Shown one piece after another: positions 1-7,696 of a DNA stretch of 18,348 bases. Both the position numbers and the translations under genes were made by a program. Position 1 is the first letter of the stretch, and each line of letters starts with the position of its first letter. Origin of the DNA: CAZWCX01 sp964632945 (GTDB lineage: Bacteria; Planctomycetota; MHYJ01; WSZJ01; CAZWCX01). The stretch spans positions 1 through 18,348 of the forward strand of contig CAZWCX010000135.1 of the NCBI GenBank assembly GCA_964632945.1. Direction: 5' to 3'. Below the pieces are notes generated by a model that was not told the DNA's origin, made no database searches, and saw only the letters and a list, made by a program, of their open reading frames with translations.

Positions 1-2723
1 GGGCCCCCGGGGGCGACCCGGGCCCGGCCGCGCCGCGCGCGCGCCGCCCCGATCCACACCTCGATCGAGGACGGAGCCAGGCCGGCCGCGGTGCGGAACG
101 ACTCGAGGGCGTCCTCCAGCGCGGCGCCGGCCGCGACGCCCGACCGGCGCGCCCGGTCGCCGCGTTCGAGCTGTACCTGACCGCGGGCGCGCCACGGTCG
201 GGGATCCTCGGGATCGAGCGCGATCGCCCGGCGCAGGTCCTCGAGCGCCGCGGCGAGCGCGTCTTCGGGCGACTCGCCCGGCGTCGCGTCCGCACGCGCT
301 TGCGCCTGTCGGACCGAGGCCCGCACCAGCAGCGCCTCGATCCGACCCGGGGTGGCGGCCACGGCCTGGTCGGCGTCCGCGAGCGCCGCAGCGATGAGCC
401 GCGCCCGCTCCGGGGCGGCAGTTTCCGCGAGCTGCGCGCGGGCCGCGCGCATCCAGGCGGCGCTCAGCCGGCCGTCGACCACATCCCAGCCGCGCTCGAC
501 CGCCGCGTCCACGTCCGCGATCGCGCGGGCGAACTCGTCCTCCCCGCCCGCGGCGTCGCGGCGCAGGACCAACTGCTGGAGCCGCAGGTAGCCGCGCATC
601 ATCCACAGCCGCGCGGGGGACGGGTCCCGGGCCAGCGCTTCTTCGAGGTCCGCCAGGGCGTGCGCAAAGTCCTCCGCGGCGTCCTCTCCGGCCAGCGCGC
701 GATGCGAGGCGATCGCGGCATGGGCCTGCGCCCGGCGCGCGTATCCCTTCGGGGAGGCGGGATCGAGCCGCACCAGCACGTCGAATTCCTCGCGCGCCTC
801 CCGGAAGAGGGGGGCCGGATCCCCGCCGGCATCGAGGCGGGCCTGCCCGGAGAAGAGGGCGGCGTTGCCGCGTTGGACGCGAAAGGGGGCGTAGCCGCGA
901 TCCTGAGCGATCCCGGCCGCCAGCACCGTGAGGGCGGCGTCGTAGTCGGCGCGGTCGATCCATGCCTGCGCCAGGCCGGAGCGCGCCTCCACGCGCCCCG
1001 GGTCCTCCGCGAGGACGTCCGCGAGGATCTCCTCCGCCCTCGTGCGGTCGGCGTCGTCCTCCCCGTGAAGGAGGAAGAGTCCGCGCGCGCAGAGCAGGTC
1101 GGTGGGCGTGAGGAGGGACGGGCCGTCGCGACCGGCATGGACTTGAAGGCTGGTCAGATCGGCCGCGATGGCCCTCCGCAGCGCGGCCGCCGCGGGATCC
1201 GAATCCGCGCGACGCGCGAGCGTCGTCGCCGCAACGCCGGCGGCGCCGTAGGCTGCCGCGGTGCGGAGGGAGATCGCGGCCTGCTCGGCGAGGTCCGCCC
1301 TGCGTTCCGCCAGGAGGGCGATGCGGGCGATCGCGCGTTCGTAGAGGGCCGGTGCGAAGCCGGGATCGCGCGCCAGGGCGCGATCCTGTTCCGCCCGCGC
1401 CGCCTCGAAGCGGAGCAGTGCGCGCTGCAGACGTCCGAGGTGCCAGCGCGGCTCGGCCCGGTCCGGCGCGCCCGCCTCCGCCTTGCGCACGGCGGACTCG
1501 AGCGGCGCAAGGAACGCGGCGGCGGTTTCCGCCAAGGGGGTTCCGGAGCGGCGGACGGCGAGCGCCGATTCCAGATTCGCGGCGGCCGCCGCACGCAGGT
1601 CCTCCAGGCGCTGTCGCTCCAGCGCCTGCGGGCGTGCGAACTCCGCGATCGCGATCCCGAGCGCCGCCCCGCCGGCCAGGAGGAGCGCGGCGGCGGCCTT
1701 GTGCTGCCGCGCCCAGCGCCACGCCGCCTGCCCGAGCGTGTCCCGCCGGGCCCGGATCGGCTCCCCGCGCAGCCAGCGCCGGCAGTCCTCCGCGAGCTCT
1801 CCGGCGGCGGCATACCGATCCCCGGGCTCGCGCGCCATGGCGCGCAGGCAGATCGTCTCCGCGTCGCGCGGCACTGAACGCAGTCGCGCGCGCGGCGGCT
1901 CCGGCGCGCCCCGCTGCACCTGAAGGACCATCTCCATCGGCGTGACCGCTTCGTAGGGACGTCGTCCCGTGAGCAGTTCGTAGAGGATCGTCCCCAGTTG
2001 ATGAATGTCGCTCGCCGGCCCGACGCTGCGGCGCCCCTCGGCCATCTCCGGGCTCATGTAGGCGGGCGTGCCGAGCAACTGCCCCTCCCGCGTGAGCCCC
2101 GACGGCGCGTCCCCGATCGGACGGGCCAGTCCGAAGTCCATCACGCGGACGCGTCCCGAACTCTCGAGCATCACGTTGGCGGGCTTCAGGTCCCGGTGGA
2201 CGACTCCCCGTTCGTGCGCATGCTGGATCGCGTCGGCGATCTCCGCGACGATCCGGACGGCCTCCCGGGGCGGGAGTTCGCGGCCGGCCTCGGCGAGCAG
2301 GCGGTCGAGGGGGCGGCCGTGGATCCGCTCCATGACCAGGTAGAGGGCGCCGTGGGCTTCGCCGACGTCGTGGATGGTGACGATCCCCGGGTGGTGGAGC
2401 GAGACCGCAGCCCGGGCCTCGCGCCGAAACCGGGCCACCGCCTCCGCCGAGGCCGCGTCGCCCGCGCGCAGCACCTTCACGGCGACCTCCTTCCGGAGGC
2501 CCTCGTGCCAGGCGGCGTACACGACCCCCATCCCGCCGTGCCCGAGCGGCTCGCGCAGTTGGTACGGCCCGAGGCGCGTCCCCGGTCCCGGCCCGCCGGG
2601 CCGGCCGGGTCCGCCCGGGACCGCGGCCGCCGCTCCCGCGGCCCCGAGGTGAGCATCGACGATGGTCGGATCGTTCTGACCGGGGAGGGCCGGCGGTGGA
2701 ATCGGATCGTGGGGGTCGGTCAT
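1..2723 (-). CDS. Ser/Thr protein kinase with TM segment and TPR-like repeats (3' end outside window)
   Basis: Hanks-type (PknB-like) kinase, expected to phosphorylate Ser/Thr on unidentified partners. The frame is open from the ATG at 2723 to the left edge, so at least 907 residues are present and the C-terminus is missing. A Pro/Gly-rich leader (about 1-50) precedes the kinase domain (about 53-310), which has the glycine loop GHGGMG (61-66), catalytic Lys83, HRDLKPAN with Asp178, DFG at 196-198 and the SPE motif near 214-216. One hydrophobic segment (about 333-352) follows. The rest is Ala/Arg-rich helical sequence with TPR-like units such as ALARDPGFAPALYERA, expected outside the cytoplasm. 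All kinase motifs are intact. The start lies 14 bp after the stop of the upstream secreted-protein gene, which implies co-transcription. It is a clear paralogue of the kinase at 14233-17142, sharing the same order of parts and a similar juxtamembrane region. Confidence 0.93.
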   Translation of the reverse strand, partial: MTDPHDPIPPPALPGQNDPTIVDAHLGAAGAAAAVPGGPGRPGGPGPGTRLGPYQLREPLGHGGMGVVYAAWHEGLRKEVAVKVLRAGDAASAEAVARFRREARAAVSLHHPGIVTIHDVGEAHGALYLVMERIHGRPLDRLLAEAGRELPPREAVRIVAEIADAIQHAHERGVVHRDLKPANVMLESSGRVRVMDFGLARPIGDAPSGLTREGQLLGTPAYMSPEMAEGRRSVGPASDIHQLGTILYELLTGRRPYEAVTPMEMVLQVQRGAPEPPRARLRSVPRDAETICLRAMAREPGDRYAAAGELAEDCRRWLRGEPIRARRDTLGQAAWRWARQHKAAAALLLAGGAALGIAIAEFARPQALERQRLEDLRAAAAANLESALAVRRSGTPLAETAAAFLAPLESAVRKAEAGAPDRAEPRWHLGRLQRALLRFEAARAEQDRALARDPGFAPALYERAIARIALLAERRADLAEQAAISLRTAAAYGAAGVAATTLARRADSDPAAAALRRAIAADLTSLQVHAGRDGPSLLTPTDLLCARGLFLLHGEDDADRTRAEEILADVLAEDPGRVEARSGLAQAWIDRADYDAALTVLAAGIAQDRGYAPFRVQRGNAALFSGQARLDAGGDPAPLFREAREEFDVLVRLDPASPKGYARRAQAHAAIASHRALAGEDAAEDFAHALADLEEALARDPSPARLWMMRGYLRLQQLVLRRDAAGGEDEFARAIADVDAAVERGWDVVDGRLSAAWMRAARAQLAETAAPERARLIAAALADADQAVAATPGRIEALLVRASVRQAQARADATPGESPEDALAAALEDLRRAIALDPEDPRPWRARGQVQLERGDRARRSGVAAGAALEDALESFRTAAGLAPSSIEVWIGAARARRGRARVAPGG

Positions 2724-2737
2724 GCGACGCTCGCAGC

Positions 2738-3550
2738 TCACTTCCGCTCCGTCGGAGCGGTCAGCGAAAAGAAGGGGGCGTCCGCCAGGAGTTCGCGCGC
2801 GCGGAACCAGGATTTGATCTGTTCGCGCACGTGCCGAAAGGCCCGCTCGTACCGTTCGTACGCCCCCTTCACCTCCCCCTTCTTCTCGAGGTCGATCGCC
2901 TCGCGCCGATCCCGCTCGGCAGGCGTCTCGACCGCGCCTTCGGGCGGCGGGGGCAGCGCCTGTTCGAGCGCCTGGATCGACATACGCAGGAAGTGCACCG
3001 CATACACCGCCTGCCCGCGCCGCTGCCAATCCCGGGAGGCCTCGAAGAGGTGGTCGCCGAGCGTGAGGGAAAGCCCGGTGCACAGGTCGATCGCGCGCAA
3101 CAGATCCAGGTCGGGCAGGTCATCGTACAGGTGCCGAAACGCGTAGGCGCGCTGGAGCCGACGCTCGCCGAGCCGAAGGTCGAGGTCCACCAGCGTCGCT
3201 TCGTCCGGATCCGGCGGGTCCGGGACCGGCGGGAGATCGAAGGCGCGCAACCGCTCGATTTCGGCCCGCAATCCCTCGAGCAGCCGCGGCGGGAGTTGGT
3301 AGCGCCGCTCCGTACCCTCCCGGTGCGAGCCGACCATGCGGACCGCCCGCACCTGGAGCGTGCCGTCGGGTTCGAGATGGGCGCGCTGCTCGTCGCCGGG
3401 ATTCGAGCCCCGACGTTGCAGGACCAGGGTCAGCGCCTCCGGGGAAGGGGTTCGGCTCGGGTCCTCGGCGGGCGCGGGCGCGGCGGGGAGGAGGGCGAGC
3501 GCCGCGAGAAACAGGCCGGCCCCCCGCGGCGCGCGTCTCCGAGCGCCCAC
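2738..3550 (-). CDS. Putative secreted protein of unknown function, upstream of and probably co-transcribed with the kinase
   Basis: I do not recognise this family. From the chosen GTG start the protein has 270 residues. Its N-terminus looks like a Sec signal peptide: basic n-region (GARRRAPRG), hydrophobic core (LFLAALALLPAA) and a likely cleavage near Ala28 (APA|ED). The mature part begins with strand-like sequence containing LEPDGTLQVRAV. After a Pro/Asp-rich linker it becomes helical and charged, with Tyr/Arg-rich segments (YERYERAFRHVREQ) near the C-terminus. There is no ATG in a sensible place. GTG at 3550 puts the basic n-region at the start. GTG at 3616 would add 22 residues, and neither has a clear Shine-Dalgarno. 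The same frame stays open to 4129, but that stretch overlaps the neighbouring CNNM gene and is not coding. The 14-bp gap to the kinase start suggests they act together, perhaps as periplasmic partner and sensor (inference). Confidence 0.72.
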   Translation of the reverse strand: MGARRRAPRGAGLFLAALALLPAAPAPAEDPSRTPSPEALTLVLQRRGSNPGDEQRAHLEPDGTLQVRAVRMVGSHREGTERRYQLPPRLLEGLRAEIERLRAFDLPPVPDPPDPDEATLVDLDLRLGERRLQRAYAFRHLYDDLPDLDLLRAIDLCTGLSLTLGDHLFEASRDWQRRGQAVYAVHFLRMSIQALEQALPPPPEGAVETPAERDRREAIDLEKKGEVKGAYERYERAFRHVREQIKSWFRARELLADAPFFSLTAPTERK

Positions 3551-3721
3551 GAGAGGGGACCCGGGCGCTTCGGACCGGGGGAGGCGTCCGTTCGCGCGCT
3601 CCGTCGAAGCGGCCACGGTCCCGCGGACGATTCCATTGCCGGGGAGACGAGAAAGATCCGGGTACACGATCGATTCCCTCCGCAGCGATCGGCGCGGGCG
3701 CGGCGCCGGCGCAGGGGACTC

Positions 3722-3737
3722 CACTCTAGGGGGAGTG
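3722..3737 (-). terminator. Weak hairpin after the CNNM gene
   Basis: CACTC (3722-3726) and GAGTG (3733-3737) can form a 5-bp stem with a 6-nt loop, 11 bp beyond the stop of the gene ending at 3748. There is no T-tract. The rest of 3551-3747 is GC-rich with no gene and no convincing promoter. Confidence 0.25.
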
Positions 3738-3747
3738 CGGGCAGGGG

Positions 3748-5079
3748 TCAAGCGCCGCCCGCCGCTCCGGTCTCGCGTGCGAGCGGGGGCCTCCCGACCG
3801 CCGGGACGCGCACCACCCGCACCCGCCGGGGGGTCGCGTCCGCCACCTCGAGTACGACGCCCGAGCGGGTCGTGCAACGCTCGCCCACCTGCGGAATCTT
3901 GCCCGCCAACTCGAGACAGAGCCCCGCGATCGTCGTCGAGTATTCCCCCTCCGGAAGGTCGAGACCGGTCTCGCGGTTGACGTCCCGAATGTGCGCGGTC
4001 CCCTGAATGAGGTAGCTCCCGTCCGGCTGCCGCTCGATCGGGAGCGGCGCGGCATGGTCGGGCTCGCTGAAGATCTCTCCCACCAGCTCCTCGACCAGGT
4101 CTTCCGTCGTGGCGATCCCGACCATGCACCCCTGTTCGTCGACCACGACCGCGAGATCAAGGCGTCGATTCTGCATCTCGTGGAGCAAGTCCGCCGCGCC
4201 CATCGTCTCGGGGACGAAGTAGGCCGGACGCAGCATCGGCTCGAGGGGGATCGACGGTCCGCGCGCGGCGTGGCGCAGGGCCTCGCGAATGGGGATGAAC
4301 CCGACCACGTTGTCGAGGGCGCCGTCGTAGACCGGCACGCGGGCGTATTTGGCCTCCAGGACGAGGGCGCGGATCTCCTCTTGGGACGCGCCGCGCGCGA
4401 GCGCGAGGACCGAGCGGCGCGGCACCATGACGTCCGCCGCGTGCAGGCGACCGAAGTCGATCGCGCGCGAGGCGATGTCGCCGGTGCGGGGGTGGAGGGT
4501 GCCGAATTCGGCCGCCTCATCCACGATCTGGCGCAGCTCCTCCGCCGACAGGCGGGCCTCGGTGAAGTTGGTGCGGTCGCCGAACAGACGGAGAATCGTG
4601 TTCGAGCTGGCGGTGAGAATCCAGACGAACGGTTTCGCGACGCGCGAAAGTCCCAGCAGCGGACGGGCGATCAACAGGGCGTACCCTTCGGAGCTGCGCA
4701 TGGCGAGCGACTTCGGCACCAGTTCGCCGAGGATGAGCGACAGGTAGGCGATGGTGGCGATCACGAGACCGAGGGAGAGTTGGGAGGCGTAGGGCTCGAG
4801 GATCGCGACGTTGCGGAGCCAGGGTTCGACCCGCGCGGCGATGGTGGCGCCGCCGAACGCGCCGGTGGTCGCGCCGACCACGGTGATGCCGATCTGGACC
4901 GTGGCCAAGAAGGCCTCGGGGCGCGCGCGCAGGGCCTCCACCGCGCGCGCCGCGCCGCTGCCGGCTCCGACCAGTTCACGCAGGCGGGTCTTGCGCATCC
5001 CCACCACGGCGATCTCCGCCCCGGCGAGGACCCCGTTGGCCAGGATCAGTCCGAGGATCATGCCGAATTCGATCACCAT
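3748..5079 (-). CDS. CNNM/HlyC-family membrane protein (DUF21, CBS pair, CorC/HlyC domain)
   Basis: 443 residues, the usual length for the hemolysin C/TlyC-CorC/YtfL group, inner-membrane proteins linked to divalent cation (Mg, Co) export or homeostasis. Residues 1-185 form the DUF21 transmembrane domain, with hydrophobic segments starting at residue 3, and near 60-80, 98-120 and 130-155. It contains the family signature GELVPKSLA (118-126). A CBS pair follows (about 205-325; VMVPRRSVLAL, YARVPVYDG, LDLAVVVDEQG), and then the C-terminal CorC/HlyC domain (about 345-430; GEYSTTIAGLCLELAGKIPQVGE). An open frame continues upstream to 5283, but the ATG at 5079 starts exactly at the family N-terminus and has AAGGAG 9 nt before it. 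Adenine-nucleotide or Mg regulation through the CBS pair is known for the family. The true substrate is not shown by the sequence, and old hemolysin names should not be taken literally. Confidence 0.94.
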   Translation of the reverse strand: MVIEFGMILGLILANGVLAGAEIAVVGMRKTRLRELVGAGSGAARAVEALRARPEAFLATVQIGITVVGATTGAFGGATIAARVEPWLRNVAILEPYASQLSLGLVIATIAYLSLILGELVPKSLAMRSSEGYALLIARPLLGLSRVAKPFVWILTASSNTILRLFGDRTNFTEARLSAEELRQIVDEAAEFGTLHPRTGDIASRAIDFGRLHAADVMVPRRSVLALARGASQEEIRALVLEAKYARVPVYDGALDNVVGFIPIREALRHAARGPSIPLEPMLRPAYFVPETMGAADLLHEMQNRRLDLAVVVDEQGCMVGIATTEDLVEELVGEIFSEPDHAAPLPIERQPDGSYLIQGTAHIRDVNRETGLDLPEGEYSTTIAGLCLELAGKIPQVGERCTTRSGVVLEVADATPRRVRVVRVPAVGRPPLARETGAAGGA

Positions 5080-5088
5080 CTCTGCAGG

Positions 5089-5094
5089 CTCCTT
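5089..5094 (-). promoter_or_regulatory. Ribosome binding site deciding the CNNM start
   Basis: Minus strand AAGGAG ends 9 nt before the ATG at 5079. It selects this ATG over the longer open frame that runs back to 5283. No further gene or clear promoter was found in 5095-5360. Confidence 0.7.
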
Positions 5095-5360
5095 GTACGG
5101 GCCTGCCCACCGCGCAGGCCGTTCTTCCTTGCGGCGCCCTCCCCCGGGGCGTGACCGCCCCGCGGGACGCACTCGCATCCCGGACCCGCGGGTTATTCTA
5201 CCGGGGCCCGCGCGAAGCGCCAGCAGGCGATGCCTTCCGGCTCCCGGGGTTCGACCCACCCGCCCCGGGGGGCGACCCTGCATCGTCCGCGTTGGTTCGG
5301 GGCGGAGTCACGACGCCCGGGGAGGGGAGCGTTGGCGGTGCCGACCCCGGGGGAGACGCT

Positions 5361-5831
5361 TCAGAGCGCGAGCGGCCCGGGGTCGCGCGCGGCTTGCGCG
5401 GCCGCGCGCGCCCGCTCCCGCAGTTCCAGCGCGCGCGGGTCGCCCGCCGGCAGCCGACCGATCGTGCCGCGACACGCCGGCCGGCCGCACCGACACTCCA
5501 GCGGCGGGTTCGCGGCGGGAAGGATGAGGCCGTAGTCGTAGGTGACCTCCTCGCCCGCCTCGAGGTCGCGCAAGGCCACGTCCCGGTCGCCGCAGGGTGC
5601 AGCCGTCGGCTCGCACGAGTGGTTCCAGAGCCGGGCGTCGTCGATGCACGACCAGAGCCGGCCATCCGCGTCCTCGAAGGCGTGGGCAAAGGAGTCGCGC
5701 CCGGGCTCGAACCGCCGGGTGGTGGCGGGATGGAAGACCCAGAGGATCGTTCCCGCCCCGATCCGCCGCCGGGCGAACAGCCCCCGGCCCCCCAGCGCGC
5801 TCGACCGCGCTTCCAGATCCGGATGAATCAT
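5361..5831 (-). CDS. Small SET-domain protein (putative lysine methyltransferase) with post-SET zinc site
   Basis: 156 residues, essentially a bare SET domain. SET enzymes transfer methyl groups from S-adenosylmethionine to lysine. Visible motifs are RGLFARRRIGAGTI (16-29), the N-terminal SET strand pair; WNHSCEP (69-75), the pseudoknot NHS motif; GEEVTYDYG (93-101), with the expected catalytic-site tyrosine; and a post-SET C-x-C-x4-C (Cys113, Cys115, Cys120). Together with Cys73 of NHSC these make the four ligands of the zinc site known in eukaryotic SET/post-SET enzymes. The usual Asn after NHSCxP is Thr here. The C-terminal 30 residues are an Ala/Arg helix. The ATG at 5831 has GGGAGG 6 nt upstream; the longer frame to 6047 is low complexity and GC-driven. 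The gene is divergent from the HTH-ATPase gene. The target protein is unknown. Confidence 0.88.
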   Translation of the reverse strand: MIHPDLEARSSALGGRGLFARRRIGAGTILWVFHPATTRRFEPGRDSFAHAFEDADGRLWSCIDDARLWNHSCEPTAAPCGDRDVALRDLEAGEEVTYDYGLILPAANPPLECRCGRPACRGTIGRLPAGDPRALELRERARAAAQAARDPGPLAL

Positions 5832-6126
5832 CGTCCGCCTCCCGCCCCTCCCCGGACCGCGCGCGCGCCGAATCGATTTCCCCGCCCGGCCTGCGCGGTC
5901 GCGGCCCCGCGCCGTCGCCCGCCGAGCGCTTGCGCCGGATCGCGGCCCGCATTGTATCGCCCCGCGGTCCCGCCGCACGTCACTTTTCGCCCTCCACCCC
6001 GCGGCTCCCGGGCGATCGACCGGCCGTCGCCCGCGACCGACGGCCAAGAACCTCTTGACGATAGATATGATAGTGTATTAGATATATGATCGTTCATGAA
6101 AGAATTGTTGCAGGGAGGCGCGAACG
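5832..6126. other. Divergent intergenic region between SET and HTH-ATPase genes
   Basis: This 295-bp gap separates two divergent starts. 5832-6040 is GC-rich. On the minus strand it contains one -10-like TACAAT (5951-5956) without a well-spaced -35, a weak candidate promoter for the SET gene. 6050-6105 is a sharply AT-rich island carrying the promoter and dyad listed separately. No small gene is supported here. Confidence 0.5.
6055..6093 (+). promoter_or_regulatory. AT-rich promoter with overlapping dyad upstream of the HTH-ATPase gene
   Basis: TTGACG (6055-6060) is a 5-of-6 match to the -35 consensus. A weak -10 lies at 6076-6083 (TATTAG/TTAGAT, 15-17 bp spacing). An imperfect inverted repeat spans the element: ACGATAGATAT (6058-6068) against ATATGATCGT (6084-6093), which reads ACGATCATAT on the other strand. 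The dyad centre lies in the -10 region, where a repressor would block transcription. The AT-rich composition contrasts sharply with the surroundings. The HTH of the downstream protein is an obvious candidate ligand (inference). Confidence 0.5.
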
Positions 6127-7629
6127 ATGGCCCACGACGGGGAACCGACCCTGACGCCCGCGGAGGCGCGCAAGCGCCTGGGGATCTCGCCGGCCACCTA
6201 CTTCCGCTGGTTGCGGGAGGGCCGGTTGCGGGGGGTGCGGGCGGGGCGGCGCTGGCGCTTCCCGGTATCGGTGATCGAGGGCCTGCTCCGGTCGCCGGGA
6301 CCGGGGGTGCGTGAGGCGCGGCGGGGGCTCGAGGAAGCCCTCGGCGTCTGGCGCGGACTCCTGCTCGGTCGGGGCGCCCGCAAGTCGGAGGTGGATGCCA
6401 TGGTGAAATCGGAACGCTCGAATCCGGGGGGGGAGGCCCGCGCCCTGGCGCGCCTGGTGCTCGAACATGCGCGCCGCAACCGGGCCACCGCGGTCCATCT
6501 GGAGCCCGGGGCGGACGGGATGTCGGTGCGGGAGCGCATCGACGGCGTGCTCGCGCCGGTGGAGCGGACGCTCGCTACCGCGGCGGCGGGGGAGGTGGTG
6601 GCGGCCTTGAAGGGAATGGCCGGCCTCGATCCCGCGCCGTCCCGCAGGGCCGCGCACGGCCGGTTCTTCGCCGACGTGGGGGGAAGGCGCGTCGACGTGG
6701 TGGCGGCCACCTATCCGACCGGCACGGGCGAGTCGCTCACCTTGCGCCTGCTCGATCCCGAGTGGACCGCGCCCCGCCTGGAGGAACTCGGTTATTCCCC
6801 CGGGCTTTGCGCCGCCCTGCGCGAGCGCATGGGCCGTCCGCGCGGCGTCCTCGTCGTCAACGGGCCGACCGACTCCGGCAAGACCACCACCCTCTACTCG
6901 CTGCTGGTGGAGCAGCGCCGCCCGGACCGGAAGATCATGACCGCGGAGGACCCGATCGAGGTCCGCTTCGACGGCATCCTGCAGGCGGAAGTGGGGGGGG
7001 CGGGCGGAATGGGGTTCGCCGACGCCGTCCGCGCCATGCTGGTGCACGAAGTCGACGTCGCGATGATCGCGGAGATCCGCACCGACGACCTGTTCGGTCT
7101 GGTCTTCTCGCTCGGGGCGAGCGGGCGCAAGGCGTTGACCGTCCTGCATGCCTTCGACGCGGTGGGAGCGCTGCACCGGATCATCACCATGGGCGGGCTG
7201 AAGGGGTCCTATGTGGCCGATACGCTGCTCGGCATCCTCGACCAGCGGCTGGTGCGGCGCACCTGTCCCGACTGCCGGGGCAAGACCCGGCTCCGGCCGG
7301 AAGAGGCGCGCCGGCTCGGCTTGTCCTGCGCGGACGCGCGCCGCGAGGTCGCGGCGGGGAAGGGGTGCCCGGCATGTCGCGGCACGGGCTTCCGCGGGCG
7401 CACCGCCGTCGGGGCGCTGCTGTCGGTGACCCCGGCGCTGCGCAAGGCGCTCGAGGCGGGGGCCGGGCTCGAGGAGTTGCGAGCGGCCGCAGCGGACCAG
7501 CCGACGCTCCGCGACGCCCTGCGCGAGCGGGTCCTGGCGGGCGAAATCTCGCCCGGGGAGGCGGTGGCGTCGGGGGGAGCCGCGATCGCGCCGGGGGACG
7601 ACCCGGTTTCGGCGGCCCGCCCAGGGTAA
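6127..7629 (+). CDS. Fusion of excisionase/MerR-like HTH and GspE/PilB-type secretion ATPase
   Basis: 500 residues. Residues 8-55 form a DNA-binding HTH of the excisionase/MerR type (LTPAEARKRLGISPATYFRWLREG, split here by the recognition helix, then the wing RRWRFP). A linker leads to a GspE/PulE/PilB ATPase: an N2-like part (TAVHLEPGADG...VRERIDGVL, 121-141, equivalent to SDIHIEP...RIDG); Walker A GPTDSGKTTT (226-235); Asp box TAEDPIEV (252-259); Walker B region ending in AEIRTDD (285-291); His box LHAFDA (310-315); and a zinc module with Cys350/Cys353 and Cys384/Cys387. The N1 domain is absent, replaced by the HTH. The usual RQDPD before Walker B is HEVD, and TGH is SGR. ATG 6127 has GGGAGG 8 nt upstream. 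No pilin, GspF or secretin gene is nearby. ATP hydrolysis is likely; the role (pilus motor or regulator) is open. Confidence 0.9.
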   Translation: MAHDGEPTLTPAEARKRLGISPATYFRWLREGRLRGVRAGRRWRFPVSVIEGLLRSPGPGVREARRGLEEALGVWRGLLLGRGARKSEVDAMVKSERSNPGGEARALARLVLEHARRNRATAVHLEPGADGMSVRERIDGVLAPVERTLATAAAGEVVAALKGMAGLDPAPSRRAAHGRFFADVGGRRVDVVAATYPTGTGESLTLRLLDPEWTAPRLEELGYSPGLCAALRERMGRPRGVLVVNGPTDSGKTTTLYSLLVEQRRPDRKIMTAEDPIEVRFDGILQAEVGGAGGMGFADAVRAMLVHEVDVAMIAEIRTDDLFGLVFSLGASGRKALTVLHAFDAVGALHRIITMGGLKGSYVADTLLGILDQRLVRRTCPDCRGKTRLRPEEARRLGLSCADARREVAAGKGCPACRGTGFRGRTAVGALLSVTPALRKALEAGAGLEELRAAAADQPTLRDALRERVLAGEISPGEAVASGGAAIAPGDDPVSAARPG

Positions 7630-7696
7630 TCGGCGAGCGGGCAACCGGGCAGGGGGCCGCGGGGGAACGGACCGGGTCCGCTCTCCCGCGCCCGAC
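7630..7696. other. Convergent gap between HTH-ATPase and zinc-ribbon kinase genes
   Basis: 67 bp between two stop codons. The only structure is a short CGGAC/GTCCG inverted repeat (7668-7680) with a 3-nt loop and no T-tract, too weak to call a terminator firmly. Confidence 0.4.

Noticed and set aside
300..1877. 525-codon plus-strand frame at the left end
   Set aside because: Antisense to the kinase-TM-TPR gene, whose minus frame is open from 2723 to the window edge with TPR-like sequence.
3430..3636. Small minus-strand ORF from an ATG at 3636 (MESSAGPWPL)
   Set aside because: It overlaps the signal peptide and start of the secreted protein in another frame and has Pro/Arg low complexity. 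The neighbouring frame is continuous to 2738 with better protein character.
3616..4129. N-terminal extension of the secreted protein back to ATG 4129
   Set aside because: It would overlap the CNNM gene in another frame, is low complexity, and would place the signal peptide internally.
6094..7644. 516-codon minus-strand frame opposite the HTH-ATPase
   Set aside because: Antisense to a gene with clear Walker and zinc motifs. The product is low complexity with no recognisable fold.
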